A DNA stretch of 47,296 nt from Hyphomicrobiales bacterium (GCA_900465915.1 UBKJ01000026.1:1-47296); one strand, 5' to 3'. Counted from the stretch's first letter, positions 19,857 through 29,536 are shown. Made by a program: numbers and translations. The notes: generated from the letters alone by a model not told the origin.

Positions 19857-20699
19857 TCAGGCCGCGAACCGCTCCATCTGGAAGGTCGGCGCGGCGCCGT
19901 ATCGGTCGATCGCGGCCATGATCTCGGCGTCGGAAAGCTGGGCGGCGATCCCCGTGCGCACCAGGCACGAGGCGAGGCCCTCACTCGCCGCGCCGGCGAT
20001 GTCGTGCTCGACGCTGTCGCCCAGGCAGACGACGCGGCCGGCGGCGACGCCCGGCAAAAGCGACTGCGCGTGGCGGTAGATGGCCGGATGCGGCTTGCCG
20101 AACCAGCGCACCAGCCCGCCCATCTCCGCATAAGCGAGGGCGATGGCGCCCGCGCCGGGCGCGGTGGCGCCGCCCTTGGTCAGCTTGTGGCGGTCCGGAT
20201 TGGTGCAGTAGCAGGGCGCGCTGCGCCGCGCCGCCGGCATGAGCCGCTCGCGATAGGCGTCGAGCGGCACGGTCTCCGCCTCGCTGCCGGAAATGATGAC
20301 GAGATCGGCCTGGCCCGCATCCTCGACGCTCTCGAAGCCCAGCCGGTCGGCGAGGTTGCGGTCGCCCCCGCTGGAAATGGTGAGGCACCGCTTGCGCCTA
20401 TCGCTTGCCGCTGTCTCCTGCGCGAGGATCGCATAGGCGACGTCGCCGGAGGTGAGGAAGCGGTCGAAATCGCTGCGCTCGAAGCCGAGCCGGACCAGCC
20501 TTTCGGCGTTGTAGTCGCCGGTGCGCCCGGAATTGGACAGGATCACCACCGTCTTGCCGAGGCTTTTGAGCAGGCGCAGCGCCTCCGGCGCGCCCGGATA
20601 GGCGCCGTCGTCGTCGCGCAGCACGCCGAACTGGTCGACGAAGAAGGCGTCGTAGCGGGCGGCGAGGTCGGGAAGGCTTATGAAGGGCGCGAGGCTCAT
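19857..20699 (-). CDS. HAD-superfamily class IIA phosphatase
   Basis: A 280-aa hydrolase of the HAD-IIA type (similar to the TIGR01459 group and NagD/phosphoglycolate phosphatases). The nucleophile motif reads FFVDQFGVLRDDD near residues 19-31, motif II VVILSNSGR near 51-59, and the C-terminal motifs include WFGKPHPAIYRHA and VCLGDSVEHDIAGA with the acidic metal ligands. It should remove phosphate from a small phosphosugar or related ester. The start overlaps the FGGY kinase stop by ATGA. A phosphatase co-expressed with sugar kinases may clear off-pathway phosphosugars (inference). Confidence 0.82.
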   Translation of the reverse strand: MSLAPFISLPDLAARYDAFFVDQFGVLRDDDGAYPGAPEALRLLKSLGKTVVILSNSGRTGDYNAERLVRLGFERSDFDRFLTSGDVAYAILAQETAASDRRKRCLTISSGGDRNLADRLGFESVEDAGQADLVIISGSEAETVPLDAYRERLMPAARRSAPCYCTNPDRHKLTKGGATAPGAGAIALAYAEMGGLVRWFGKPHPAIYRHAQSLLPGVAAGRVVCLGDSVEHDIAGAASEGLASCLVRTGIAAQLSDAEIMAAIDRYGAAPTFQMERFAA

Positions 20700-21970
20700 G
20701 AGCGACCCTTTCCTGCGAGGACGAGGGAGGCCGCGCCCACCGCCGCTTCGGCCGAGCGCGCGGGCAGGAAGGGAACGCCGAGCGCCTTTTCCCGCATCCG
20801 CGTCCAGGCCGGGTTGGCGGCGCCGCCGCCGACCGTGCGCACCGAGCGGACGGCCGGGCCGCCCAGCTCCGCCAGCCGGTCGTAGCCGGATTTCTCGATC
20901 GCGGTGACGCCTTCGAGGATGCCCTGGAAGAAGGTGACGTCGTCCGCCGGACGCGGCGTGAGCCGCGGCGGCCAGGCGGCGTCGTTGATCGGAAAGCGCT
21001 CGCCGGGCCTGGACAGCGGGTAATAGTCGAGGCCGGTCGGCGTGTCGGGACGCAGATGCGGCGTCATGGCTTGCAATTGCTCGCCGTCGAAGAAGCCGCG
21101 GATGACCGCGCCGCCGGAATTGGAGGCGCCGCCGGCGAGCCAGAAATCGAGCACGCGATGCGAATAAACGCCGTATTCCGCCGCGTCGATAGGCCGGTCG
21201 GAGGCGAGCTTGACCACCAGCGTGGAGCCGAGCGCGGTGACGCCGTCGCCGACGGCCGAGGCGCCGGTGGCGAGGAACGAGGCGCAGCCGTCGGTGGTGC
21301 CGGCATGGTAGCGGCAGCCGGCGGGCAGGCCGAGCGCCAGCGCCGTGGCGCGGACGGGGCCGAGCGCCGCGCCGGCGCGCCGGACCGCGGGCAGAAGGCT
21401 TATGTCCATGCCACAGGCTTCGAGCCAGTCCGGCCAGCTTTCGGCGGCGAGGTTGTAGCCGGTCTTGAGCGCGTTGTTCTCGTCGCTGACCGGCTCGGGC
21501 GCGCCGAGCATGGTCAATATCCAGTCGGCCTGGTGCAGCACGCCGCGCACGCCGGGTTGGCGCGCCAGATGGATGGCGCAGGCGAGCGGCGAGGCGGCGC
21601 CGCGCGCCGGGCTGTCGGCCGGCGCCGCCGCCGCGATGCGCGCCACGACGGTCGCGTCGGGGCAGGGCTCGTTATACATCAGCACGTCGCCGACCGGCTG
21701 GCCGAAGGCGTCGACCGCCAGCACCGTGCCGGAGGTGCCGTCCACCGCCACGCCTTCGACCGAGGCCAGCGAGACGCCGGCGGCCAGTTCGGCGATGCAG
21801 GATTGCACGCCGGTCCACCAGACGGCGGGCGAGCGCCCGGCGGCCGCGTCGGGATAGGCATAGGCGGCCATGGCCAGCGGCGTTCCGTCGGCGGCCAGCG
21901 CCGCGGCGCGCACGCCGGACGTACCGAGGTCGACGCCGAGCGCCGCTGCGGGAGGAAGGGTCGCGCTCAT
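20696..21970 (-). CDS. FGGY carbohydrate kinase, D-ribulokinase-like
   Basis: A 424-aa kinase starting at the ATG at 21970, overlapping the aldolase stop by ATGA. The N-terminal phosphate-1 motif GVDLGTSGVRAAAL and the VDGTSGTVLAVD block are typical of the shorter FGGY enzymes described as D-ribulose kinases. A catalytic-base Asp region (YHAGTTDGCASFLATG) and the C-terminal adenosine motif (VRTVGGGAANPAWTRMR) are present. It should phosphorylate a ketose or polyol delivered by the linked CUT2 importer. The ribulose assignment rests on motif resemblance and a ribitol-dehydrogenase-like neighbour; xylulose or tetruloses remain possible. Confidence 0.82.
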   Translation of the reverse strand: MSATLPPAAALGVDLGTSGVRAAALAADGTPLAMAAYAYPDAAAGRSPAVWWTGVQSCIAELAAGVSLASVEGVAVDGTSGTVLAVDAFGQPVGDVLMYNEPCPDATVVARIAAAAPADSPARGAASPLACAIHLARQPGVRGVLHQADWILTMLGAPEPVSDENNALKTGYNLAAESWPDWLEACGMDISLLPAVRRAGAALGPVRATALALGLPAGCRYHAGTTDGCASFLATGASAVGDGVTALGSTLVVKLASDRPIDAAEYGVYSHRVLDFWLAGGASNSGGAVIRGFFDGEQLQAMTPHLRPDTPTGLDYYPLSRPGERFPINDAAWPPRLTPRPADDVTFFQGILEGVTAIEKSGYDRLAELGGPAVRSVRTVGGGAANPAWTRMREKALGVPFLPARSAEAAVGAASLVLAGKGRS

Positions 21971-23043
21971 GACCGGCCGCTCGCCTTGCGGTCGAGCGCC
22001 TGGCGATATTGCTCGGCTTCCCAATGGGTAAGTTCGTATTCCTGCGCGGCGTCGAGATAGGCAATGGAAGCGCCTTCCGGCAGGCGTGCCGAAACCTCCG
22101 CCAGGCAGCGCGCCATGACGCGGCCGCCATCGGTCAATTCGTTGGACAGAAGCACGCCGCGTCCCGGCGCGAGCAGCATCTTGGGCAGGGCCTCGCCGCG
22201 CGCCGCGCGCCGTTCCGCATAGGCGCGCGCGTCCTCGCCCTCGGCCAGCACGCCGATCTCGGTGCCGAGGAAGATGACGTGGTCGGGATAGAGCGAGCCG
22301 CGCGTCACCATGGCGACGCTGGCCGGGCTCAGCGCCGTCTTGTGGCTGCCGGCGTCGACGGCGGCGTGGAAATCCGAGCCTACCGCCAGCTTTTCCAGCG
22401 CCGCCATGTCGGGGGCGGGCGTCGGGCGCTCGGCGACGGCGAGCGCCTCGGTGACGCGGGCGATGCGGGCGCGCACTTCATCCACCGTATCGCCGGCGAC
22501 GATGATCCCGTGATTGTAGAGGACCAGCACGTCGGGGCGGTTTTCCGCCACGCGGTCGATCTCATGCGCCAGCGGCGTTCCGGGCCGGCGATAGGGAATG
22601 GAGGCCCAGCTCAGGTCGGGCAGCGTCGCCATGCGTTGGGCGAGAACGGCGTCGCGGTCGGTCAGCACCGACAGGGCGATGGCGTTGACGCAGTGATAAT
22701 GCGCCACCACCGGCTGCGGCAGGGCGGCGTGGAAACTGGTCTCGATGGAGGGGCGCAGGCCCGAGGCGTTCTTCTCGGCGACGACGAAGTCGGTGGCCTT
22801 TTCGGCGCGCTCGTCGCCGGCGCGCAGCGCGGCCACCAGCGGCTCGACCTCGACCGGCACCATGATGTCGCGCTCGCCGGCATGCGCCAGCCAGGTGCCG
22901 GAGGCCTTGACCCACAGGACGCCGTCCTCCTTGAGCGACGTGTTGCCGCCCGCGCCCTGCGTTTTCAGGATGTCGGCGCCGATCTCTTTGGACAGCGCAA
23001 GAAACGCGTCGAAGGCGGCCGCCTCACGGATGCTCGAAGTCAT
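21967..23043 (-). CDS. class II aldolase/adducin family protein, long form
   Basis: A 358-aa enzyme, much longer than FucA/AraD (about 215-230 aa). The N-terminal domain has GAGGNTSLK (phosphate-binding loop), a catalytic-acid region IETSFHAAL, the metal pair HYHCVNA and a third His in LYNHGIIVAGD, so the Zn site is complete. The extra C-terminal about 130 residues (from roughly 225) are not recognised. The expected reaction is retro-aldol cleavage of a ketose 1-phosphate to DHAP and an aldehyde. The start is the ATG at 23043, behind GGGGAGGAG. It is the first gene of the leftward operon, divergent from DeoR. Confidence 0.8.
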   Translation of the reverse strand: MTSSIREAAAFDAFLALSKEIGADILKTQGAGGNTSLKEDGVLWVKASGTWLAHAGERDIMVPVEVEPLVAALRAGDERAEKATDFVVAEKNASGLRPSIETSFHAALPQPVVAHYHCVNAIALSVLTDRDAVLAQRMATLPDLSWASIPYRRPGTPLAHEIDRVAENRPDVLVLYNHGIIVAGDTVDEVRARIARVTEALAVAERPTPAPDMAALEKLAVGSDFHAAVDAGSHKTALSPASVAMVTRGSLYPDHVIFLGTEIGVLAEGEDARAYAERRAARGEALPKMLLAPGRGVLLSNELTDGGRVMARCLAEVSARLPEGASIAYLDAAQEYELTHWEAEQYRQALDRKASGRS

Positions 23044-23112
23044 GGTCGCTCCTCCCCATTCCCCGCCGGCCGGAGCCGGACGTGATCGAACTTTCCCGGC
23101 GAACCTAATATT

Positions 23113-23206
23113 ATGATCATTGTTCGTCAAGCATGATTATTCTTACTCATAAAAAATCGTATTTAGCGTTCCGTATTGCCTTTCCATGTCGGATTTGATT
23201 ATATTC
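23113..23206. promoter_or_regulatory. probable DeoR operator repeats in divergent promoter
   Basis: The 198-bp gap between the aldolase and deoR genes is strikingly AT-rich for this genome. Two direct repeats, ATGATCATTGTT (23113-23124) and ATGATTATTCTT (23133-23144), match at 10 of 12 positions and are exactly 20 bp apart, about two helical turns. A third, looser copy TTGATTATATTC lies at 23195-23206. This is the layout expected of sites for the adjacent DeoR repressor. Assignment is by position and pattern only. Confidence 0.6.
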
Positions 23207-23241
23207 GGTCACGAGAGTCATGCAGACCGGGAGGGCAGGGC

Positions 23242-24015
23242 ATGAACGACACCGAGCGCCATAAGGCGATCATCGATCTTTTGCGGGAAACGCCGTTCGT
23301 CTCCGTCCGCGACCTGCAGGAGCATCTGGACGTCTCGCCCGCCACCATCCGCCGCGACATCGACAAGTTGCACGAACTGGGCCGCGCCCGCAAAGTCTAT
23401 GGCGGCATCTCGGCCAACGAGGCCGGGGCGCGGCTTTCGGCCCGGCCCTATGACGAGAACCGCGACATCGCCGTCGACGCCAAGCGCGCCATCGCCGCCA
23501 AGGCGGCCGAGCTGGTGCGCGACGGCGATTCCATCATCGTCCATGCCGGCTCGACCTGCTACCAGCTCGGCATCCTGCTCGCCCGGCGCAACCTGCGCGT
23601 CTGGACCAACTCCATGCCGCTCGCCGCCTATCTGGGCGAGCAGGGCACCTGCCAGCTCTCCATCGCCGGCGGCGACCTGCATCGCGAGCCGGGCATCGTC
23701 TACAACGCCGGCGGCGGCGCGCCGCAATTCTTCGCCTCGCGCTTTTTCCTCGGCGCGCAGGGGATCAGCGCGCGCGGCGTGCTCGAATCCCATCCGCTGC
23801 TGGTCAAGGTGATCGGCGAGTTGGCCGGCCGTACGGACGAGATCGTGGTGCTGGCGGACAGCCGCAAATTCTCCATCCAGCCGCGCAACGTGGCGCTGCC
23901 GCTGTCGCGCGTGGGAACGGTCATCACCGATGACGGGCTGACCGACGCCGCCGCCAAATTCCTGGAGGACATGGGCGTGAACATCGTCGTCGCAACCGTC
24001 GGAGAAGAAAGTTGA
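23242..24015 (+). CDS. DeoR-family transcriptional repressor
   Basis: A 257-aa regulator. The N-terminal winged helix reads RHKAIIDLLRETPFVSVRDL, then LDVSPATIRRDIDKL, the classic DeoR HTH. The C-terminal DeoR effector domain (isomerase-like fold) spans about residues 75-240, with VHAGSTCYQLGILL as the phosphosugar-binding loop. DeoR proteins are usually induced by a phosphorylated sugar, here probably the product of one of the two linked kinases. The ATG at 23242 lies behind GGGAGGGCAGGG. It is co-transcribed with the next kinase (TTGA overlap) and divergent from the aldolase operon, which it probably controls. Confidence 0.9.
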   Translation: MNDTERHKAIIDLLRETPFVSVRDLQEHLDVSPATIRRDIDKLHELGRARKVYGGISANEAGARLSARPYDENRDIAVDAKRAIAAKAAELVRDGDSIIVHAGSTCYQLGILLARRNLRVWTNSMPLAAYLGEQGTCQLSIAGGDLHREPGIVYNAGGGAPQFFASRFFLGAQGISARGVLESHPLLVKVIGELAGRTDEIVVLADSRKFSIQPRNVALPLSRVGTVITDDGLTDAAAKFLEDMGVNIVVATVGEES

Positions 24016-25379
24016 GCCTGTCGCCCATCGCCGTGTTCGATCTCGGCAAGACCAATTCCAAGCTGTTCGTCCTTTCGGCCGACGGCGCGGTGATCGACCA
24101 GGCCCGCATCCGGCCGATCTGGCGCGAGGAGGGCGATCTGCGCGTGCTGGACGACGAGGCGCTGTACGATTGGATGCGGCGGGAGTTGGCCCGCGTCGTC
24201 GCCGAGCACGGCGTCGACCGCGTCACCTGGTCGGGCCATGGCTGCACCTTCGCGCTGGTTTCAGGCGACGCATTGGCCCATCCGGTGCTCGACTACGAGC
24301 AGGAGCCGCCGGCGGAGATCGCCGCCCGCATCGACGCGGATATCCCCGATTTCAGCGAGACCTTTTCGCCGGCGCTGCCGCTCGGCTTCAATTTCGGCCG
24401 CCACATGCTGTGGCTCGACGCGCGCGACCCGGAACTGTTCTCGCGCGCCGACGCGATCCTCGGCTATCCGCAGTTCTGGACGTGGAAATTCTCCGGCCGC
24501 ACATTGTCGGAAGTGTCCTATCTGGGCTGCCATTCCCATCTCTGGGCCCCGCTCAAGGACGATTTCAGCAGCCTCGTCGACGACAAGGGCTGGCGCGGCA
24601 AGATGCCGGAATTCGCCCCGGCCGGCGCGGCGGTGGGAACCCATATGGTCACGCTCGCGGACGGCCGCACGGCGGCGGTCGCCGTCCATAACGGCGTACA
24701 CGACAGCAACGCCGCGCTCTATTTCTACCGCGCGCTCGGCTTCGACGATTTCACGCTGGTGTCGACCGGCACATGGGTGGTGATCTTCAACCCGGCCAGC
24801 CCGCTCGAACGGCTCGACGCCGCGCGCGACATGCTGGCCAATGTGACGGTGGGCCGCCAGCCGGTCGCCACCATCCGCTTCATGGGCGGGCGGGAATATG
24901 ACGTGGCCAGCGGCGGCTGGGCCAGGCCGGTCTCGGCCGAGGCCGTCGAGGCGGTCATCGCCAAAGGCGCCTTCGCCCTGCCGTCCTTCGCCGCCGGCGG
25001 TCCCGTGCCGGGCCATGAGGGCCGCTTCGCCGGCCCCGCCGTCGAGGGCGAGGAGCGCGCCGCCGTCGCCATGCTCTATGTGGCGCTGATGACCGACCTG
25101 TCGCTCGATCTCATCGGCTCGCGCAACACTATCGTCATCGACGGCGGACTGGTGAAGACCGGCCTGTACGCCTCGGTTCTGGCGGCGTTGCGGCCCGGCC
25201 AGGCCGTGCACGCCAGCGGCGCGCCGGAAGGCAGCGCCTTCGGAGCCGCGGCGCTGGTCTTCGACGCCGTCGGTCGCAATCCCTTCGTCAGCGATTGCGT
25301 CGAGGCAGAGCCGGCCGGATTCGCCGGGCTGGAGGCCTATCGGCGGGAATGGCGCAGGCGGGTGGAGACGCTCGCCTGA
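24012..25379 (+). CDS. FGGY carbohydrate kinase, rhamnulokinase/fuculokinase-like
   Basis: A 455-aa kinase with N-terminal DLGKTNSKLFVL in the phosphate-1 position and WSGHGCTFALV further on. A substrate-domain stretch NGVHDSNAALYFY supplies the catalytic-base Asp, and the C-terminal TIVIDGGLVKTGLYASVL is the FGGY adenosine motif. DLGKTN is typical of the branch that includes L-rhamnulokinase and L-fuculokinase, which phosphorylate O-1 of ketoses. The start is a TTG at 24012 overlapping the deoR stop (TTGA) behind GGAGAAGAAAG. A ketose 1-phosphate product would feed the class II aldolase in the divergent operon (inference). Confidence 0.82.
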   Translation: MSLSPIAVFDLGKTNSKLFVLSADGAVIDQARIRPIWREEGDLRVLDDEALYDWMRRELARVVAEHGVDRVTWSGHGCTFALVSGDALAHPVLDYEQEPPAEIAARIDADIPDFSETFSPALPLGFNFGRHMLWLDARDPELFSRADAILGYPQFWTWKFSGRTLSEVSYLGCHSHLWAPLKDDFSSLVDDKGWRGKMPEFAPAGAAVGTHMVTLADGRTAAVAVHNGVHDSNAALYFYRALGFDDFTLVSTGTWVVIFNPASPLERLDAARDMLANVTVGRQPVATIRFMGGREYDVASGGWARPVSAEAVEAVIAKGAFALPSFAAGGPVPGHEGRFAGPAVEGEERAAVAMLYVALMTDLSLDLIGSRNTIVIDGGLVKTGLYASVLAALRPGQAVHASGAPEGSAFGAAALVFDAVGRNPFVSDCVEAEPAGFAGLEAYRREWRRRVETLA

Positions 25380-25382
25380 CAT

Positions 25383-25415
25383 GGGCCATGGCGGCGTAAC
25401 CCGCCGCCATGGCCC
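25383..25415. terminator. strong hairpin between convergent genes
   Basis: A perfect 14-bp stem (GGGCCATGGCGGCG / CGCCGCCATGGCCC) with a TAACC loop fills most of the 42-bp gap between the convergent kinase and ssuD genes. There is no U-run on either side. A bidirectional transcription end is likely. Confidence 0.65.
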
Positions 25416-25421
25416 GCCGGA

Positions 25422-26570
25422 TTACGCGCGGCGCTTGGCCCGCAATCCGCTTTCGAAGGTCTGGTTGTCGTCGCCGACGGGATGGGCGCGCTCGCCGGAG
25501 AGGCCGAGCAGCGGGAACAGAAGCTCGGCGACGTTGAAGGCTTCCTCCAGATGCGGATAGCCCGAGCCGATGATCGTTTCGACGCCGATGGCCTGGTATT
25601 CGCGGATGCGGGCGACGATGTTCTCGGGACTGCCGACGAGGGCGGTTCCCGCGCCGCCGCGCACCAGGCCGAGGCCCGCCCACAGGTTGGGGCCGACCAC
25701 CAGCCGGTCCCGGCGGCCCTGGTGCAGCGCCGCCATGCGCTTCTGGCCCACCGATTGCGAGCCGTCGCGGAATTCGGCCTGCGCGGTGGCGATCTGCTCG
25801 TCGGTGACGCGGCTGATCAGCTCGTCCGCCGCAGCCCACGCCTTTTCCTCGCTGTCGCGGACGATGAAATGGACGCGCAGGCCGAAGCGGATTTTGCGTC
25901 CTTCCGCGAAGGCCTTTTCCCGCACCCGCGCGATCTTCTCCGCCAGTTGCGCGACCGGCTCGCCCCAGCTCAGATAGACGTCGGCGTGCCGCGCCGCCAC
26001 CGCGATGCCCGCGTCGGACGAGCCGCCGAACCAGATCGGCGGATGCGGGCGCTGCACCGGCGGGAAGGACAGGCCGCGCCCGTGCGAGGACAGGTATTTG
26101 CCCTCGAAGGCCGGGTCCTCGCCCGACAGGATGCGCCGCCAGATGGTCAGGAACTCGTCGGTCTGCTCGTAGCGCTCGCCATGGCTGAGCTTGTTGCCGT
26201 CGCCGGCGAGGTCGACGGGGTCGGCGCCGGTGACGACGTTGAACAGCGCCCGCCCGTTGGAGATGCGGTCCAGCGCCGCCGCGTGGCGCGCGAACATGGC
26301 CGGCGCGCCGCCGCCGGGCCGCAGCGCCACCAGGAAGCGCAGGCGCTCGGTCAGCGGGACCAGCGCCGAGGCGGTGATCCAGGCGTCCTCGCAATAGGGC
26401 CCGGTCGGCAGCAGCACGCCCTCGAAGCCGAGGCGGTCGGCGGCCTGCGCGATGTCGCGCATATAGCCGAAGCTCGGCGGGCGGTGGCGTTCGTCGCTGC
26501 CCAGATACGGGCCGTCGCCATGGGTGGGCAGGTACCAGTACATATGAAGCGGATTGGCGGGAGCGGTCAT
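25422..26570 (-). CDS. ssuD: FMNH2-dependent alkanesulfonate monooxygenase
   Basis: A 382-aa LLM-class flavin monooxygenase. Residues I know to matter in E. coli SsuD are all in matching contexts. They are the Cys in [12 protein letters not shown] (Cys60 here), the Arg-x-His in [11 protein letters not shown], the Arg in [18 protein letters not shown] and the Tyr in [10 protein letters not shown]. The expected reaction is alkanesulfonate + FMNH2 + O2 to aldehyde + sulfite. The start at 26570 is behind GGAGGAA. It follows the tauC-like permease by 16 bp and ends the tau operon. Its upstream partner genes are TauABC-type rather than SsuABC-type. The reduced flavin presumably comes from the nearby flavin reductase. 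Confidence 0.9.
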   Translation of the reverse strand: MTAPANPLHMYWYLPTHGDGPYLGSDERHRPPSFGYMRDIAQAADRLGFEGVLLPTGPYCEDAWITASALVPLTERLRFLVALRPGGGAPAMFARHAAALDRISNGRALFNVVTGADPVDLAGDGNKLSHGERYEQTDEFLTIWRRILSGEDPAFEGKYLSSHGRGLSFPPVQRPHPPIWFGGSSDAGIAVAARHADVYLSWGEPVAQLAEKIARVREKAFAEGRKIRFGLRVHFIVRDSEEKAWAAADELISRVTDEQIATAQAEFRDGSQSVGQKRMAALHQGRRDRLVVGPNLWAGLGLVRGGAGTALVGSPENIVARIREYQAIGVETIIGSGYPHLEEAFNVAELLFPLLGLSGERAHPVGDDNQTFESGLRAKRRA

Positions 26571-26586
26571 GGGAGTTCCTCCGGTC

Positions 26587-27429
26587 TCAGAGCTTGCCCT
26601 TCCAGGGCGCGAAGCGTTTTTCGAGCAGGCGCATGGCGATGTTGAAGGCGAAGGCGAAGGCCGCGATGACGATCAGCCCGACGAATACCACGTCGGTGGC
26701 GAGGAAATTGGCCGCCGACATGATCATGTAGCCGACGCCCGACTGGGCGGCGATCAGCTCGGCCGCCACCAGCGTCGACAGCGTCGCGCCGATGGCGATG
26801 CGCACGCCGGTCAGCACTTCCGGCAGCGCCGAGGGCAGCACGATGGTGGAAAAGACCTGCAAGGGGCTGGCCCCCAGCGAGCGGGCGGCGTTGACGCGCT
26901 CCTGCGGGACCGAGCGCACGCCGGCCTGCGCGGAGAAGCAGATCGGCGCGAAGGCCGCGAGGCTTAGAAGCAGCACCTTGGACGCCTCGCCGATGCCAAG
27001 CCAGATGATGAGCAGCGGCAGATAGGCGAGCGGCGGCAGGCCCCAATAGAGGTCGATGGGCACGCTGAGCACGCCGCGCGCCCAGCGGTTCAAGCCCATG
27101 GCGAGGCCGACCGGAACGCCGAGAACGACGCCGAAGGCGAGCGCCGCGCCGATGCGGCCGAGGCTGGCGAAGATGTGCTCGGCCAGCGTGGCGTTGGCGT
27201 AGCCGTCCGCCGCCACCGCCCGAAACTGCACCAGCACCTCCGCCGGCGAGGGCAGGAACAGCGGCGAGGCGAGGCGGTATTGCGTGGCGATCATCCAGCC
27301 CGCCATCAGTGCCAGCAGCGTGGCGACGCTGATCGTGAATACGCTGGGCGGCTTTCGTGCGGCGTGGAGTTTGGCGGGCTTCTTTCGAGTTTCCGCGATC
27401 GTCGCGGGGGTTTCGGCCAGGGCGCTCAT
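26587..27429 (-). CDS. tauC: taurine/sulfonate ABC permease
   Basis: A 280-aa permease with about six hydrophobic helices and the EAA-type coupling loop ([21 protein letters not shown]). Landmarks such as [39 protein letters not shown] and a C-terminal APWKG match TauC better than SsuC as I recall them. The start at 27429 is behind AAAGGAAT. It is 30 bp after tauB and 16 bp before ssuD. It imports taurine or a related sulfonate across the inner membrane. Confidence 0.87.
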   Translation of the reverse strand: MSALAETPATIAETRKKPAKLHAARKPPSVFTISVATLLALMAGWMIATQYRLASPLFLPSPAEVLVQFRAVAADGYANATLAEHIFASLGRIGAALAFGVVLGVPVGLAMGLNRWARGVLSVPIDLYWGLPPLAYLPLLIIWLGIGEASKVLLLSLAAFAPICFSAQAGVRSVPQERVNAARSLGASPLQVFSTIVLPSALPEVLTGVRIAIGATLSTLVAAELIAAQSGVGYMIMSAANFLATDVVFVGLIVIAAFAFAFNIAMRLLEKRFAPWKGKL

Positions 27430-27459
27430 ATCGAATTCCTTTGGACTATACGGGGCGGA

Positions 27460-28248
27460 TCAGGCTGCCCGCAGCGTGTGGCCGGGCCGATGGATGATGG
27501 AGCGGATTTCCTCGCGCAGCGCCACGAAGCCGGGATCGGCCAATATGGGGCCGATGTCGCCGGTGCGGGCGAAGTCGCGCACGAAGCCGGCCTCGTAGCG
27601 GGCGACGATCCGGCCGGGCCGGGGCGACATGACGAGGATATGGGTGCCGAGCGTCAGCGCCTCCTCGATGGAATGGGTGATGAAGAAGACCTGCTTGCGC
27701 GTCGCCGCCCAGACCGAGACGAGAAGCTGCTGCATGGTCTCGCGCGTCAGGCTGTCCAGCGCGCCGAAGGGCTCGTCCATCAGCAATATCTTCGGGTCGG
27801 TCGCCAGCGCCCGCGCGATGCCGACGCGCTGGCGCATGCCGCCGGAAAGCTCATAGGGCGGCCGGTTCTCGAAGCCGGCGAGGCCGACGAGGTCCAGCAG
27901 CTCCCGCGCCCGCCGGCTGCGCTCGGCCCTGGGGACGCCGCGATAGCGCAGGCCGAGCGCCACATTGTCGAGGACGCTCGACCAGGGCAGCAGCGTGTCC
28001 TTCTGGAACACCACGCCCCGGTCGCCGCCCGGCCCCGCGACGGGCGCGCCGTCGATCAGGATTTCGCCTTCCGACAGCGGCTGGAAGCCGGCGATGGCGT
28101 TGAGCAGCGTGGACTTGCCGCAGCCCGAAGCCCCCAGCGCCACGACGATGGAATCGGGCGGGATGTCGAAGGAGACGTTGTCGAGCGCGTGGACGGAGGA
28201 GCCGTCCGTGGCGTCGAAATGGACCGTGGCGTTTCGTATCTGGAGCAT
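27460..28248 (-). CDS. tauB: taurine/sulfonate ABC ATPase
   Basis: A 262-aa ATPase. It has Walker A (GASGCGKST) near residue 40, the family motif [11 protein letters not shown] followed by LLPW, a signature [12 protein letters not shown] and Walker [13 protein letters not shown]. GPGxxRGVVFQ with LLPW is characteristic of the nitrate/sulfonate/taurine class, and the whole resembles TauB. The start at 28248 has AAGGAT upstream. It sits 43 bp after the binding-protein gene. Confidence 0.9.
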   Translation of the reverse strand: MLQIRNATVHFDATDGSSVHALDNVSFDIPPDSIVVALGASGCGKSTLLNAIAGFQPLSEGEILIDGAPVAGPGGDRGVVFQKDTLLPWSSVLDNVALGLRYRGVPRAERSRRARELLDLVGLAGFENRPPYELSGGMRQRVGIARALATDPKILLMDEPFGALDSLTRETMQQLLVSVWAATRKQVFFITHSIEEALTLGTHILVMSPRPGRIVARYEAGFVRDFARTGDIGPILADPGFVALREEIRSIIHRPGHTLRAA

Positions 28249-28291
28249 GGCGATATCCTTGTTTGGGACGGCGGCCGGGGCCGCCGGCGCG

Positions 28292-29299
28292 TCAGTTGGA
28301 GGCGAGCGCCGCCGCCGCGTATTGCGGGTCGACGAAGCTGGCGTAGCTGTCCTTGATGGCGGTGATCTTCTTCTGCTCCTTGAGGAACTCGGCGGTGTTC
28401 TTGAGCGTCTTCGCCACGTTTCCGTTGTCGCCGCCGCCGAGCCAGGCGGCCGTCACCTGCTCCTGCAAGGGCACGGCGACGGTCGATTTCAGCCAGCCGG
28501 CGGTTTCCTCCGGCGTGCCGCCCTGGAGCTTGGCGATCAGCTTGACATTGTCGGAATCCGCGCCCCAATGGCCGGGATTCTGCGTGTAGTCGGTGTAATA
28601 GCCGTCGACGAGCCCGACATATCGGGTCAGGAAATCGCGGTTCTTTTTGGCGAAATCGCCGGTCACGACCAGCGCGGTGAAGACGGGCGCGCCGCGCTTG
28701 GAGACCTCGCCCGAACTGACCAGCACCTTGCCGTCCTTCTTCAACTCGGCCAGCGCCGGGTCCCAGACGAAGGCGCCGTCGATGTCGCCGCGCTTCCACG
28801 CCGCGACGATCTGCGGCTGCGGCATGGCGATGACCTGCGCGTCCTTCTCGGTCAGCCCCTCCTGCTTGAGATAGGCGAGAAGCTGGTAGTGGTCGGTGGA
28901 GACGGGCGCGGCGGAGAATTTCTTGCCCTTGAGGTCGGCGGCCGAATTGATGTCCTTGCGCACCACCAGCGCCTCGCTGTCGCCGGCGCCGGCGGTGATG
29001 TAGATCCCCTTGACGTCGAGGTCCTTGCTGACCGAGGCGGCGTAGGGGCTGGAGCCGACGTCGCCGATCTGCACGTCCCCGGCCGCGATGGCGGCGAAAA
29101 TATCCGCGCCCGAATTGAAGCGGCGGAACTCGATGTTCCAGCCGGTCTTCTTGGCCAGCTCGCCGTTGGCCACGCCGAGCAGATAGGGCTCGGCCCCGGT
29201 CTGGTAGGCGATGATGACCTTCTTGGCTTCCTCCGCCTGCGCCGCCGTCAGCAGGGAAGCGGCGAGACCGATCGTCCCCAATACTGTCTTGATGAACAT
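28292..29299 (-). CDS. tauA: taurine/sulfonate-binding periplasmic protein
   Basis: A 335-aa protein with a signal peptide ([20 protein letters not shown], cleaved after QAEE or nearby). The mature N-terminus [20 protein letters not shown], then [24 protein letters not shown] and [18 protein letters not shown] closely follow TauA landmarks. The ligand should be taurine or a short sulfonate. The start at 29299 lies behind AGAGGTG. It is the first gene of the tauABC-ssuD unit, so its promoter lies in the gap at 29300-29627. Confidence 0.9.
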   Translation of the reverse strand: MFIKTVLGTIGLAASLLTAAQAEEAKKVIIAYQTGAEPYLLGVANGELAKKTGWNIEFRRFNSGADIFAAIAAGDVQIGDVGSSPYAASVSKDLDVKGIYITAGAGDSEALVVRKDINSAADLKGKKFSAAPVSTDHYQLLAYLKQEGLTEKDAQVIAMPQPQIVAAWKRGDIDGAFVWDPALAELKKDGKVLVSSGEVSKRGAPVFTALVVTGDFAKKNRDFLTRYVGLVDGYYTDYTQNPGHWGADSDNVKLIAKLQGGTPEETAGWLKSTVAVPLQEQVTAAWLGGGDNGNVAKTLKNTAEFLKEQKKITAIKDSYASFVDPQYAAAALASN

Positions 29300-29364
29300 G
29301 TTGCACCTCTTCGTTCACCGTCGGCCACCTCGGCGACGTGTGAGAAGAAGGTTTCCACACTGTA

Positions 29365-29377
29365 TATAAATTTTATA
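29365..29377. promoter_or_regulatory. AT palindrome upstream of tauA
   Basis: TATAAA-T-TTTATA forms a 6-bp inverted repeat with a 1-bp centre, 66 bp upstream of the tauA start. The surrounding sequence has two TTTCC blocks, one on each side. It could be a -10 region or a regulator site; no direct evidence separates these. Confidence 0.4.
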
Positions 29378-29536
29378 GATTTCCTTTTCCAAGAATCCGC
29401 CCGCCGGGGAAACAGTCGTGCGAGGCGGGGCGGAAAATCGAGGCGTCCCGTTCGGCGGGTTCGCGCGGCGGACGGACGGAAGCCGAAAGGGGCGAGAGCG
29501 ACAGGCGTCCGGGCGGCGAAGGCATGCAGTTCATGC

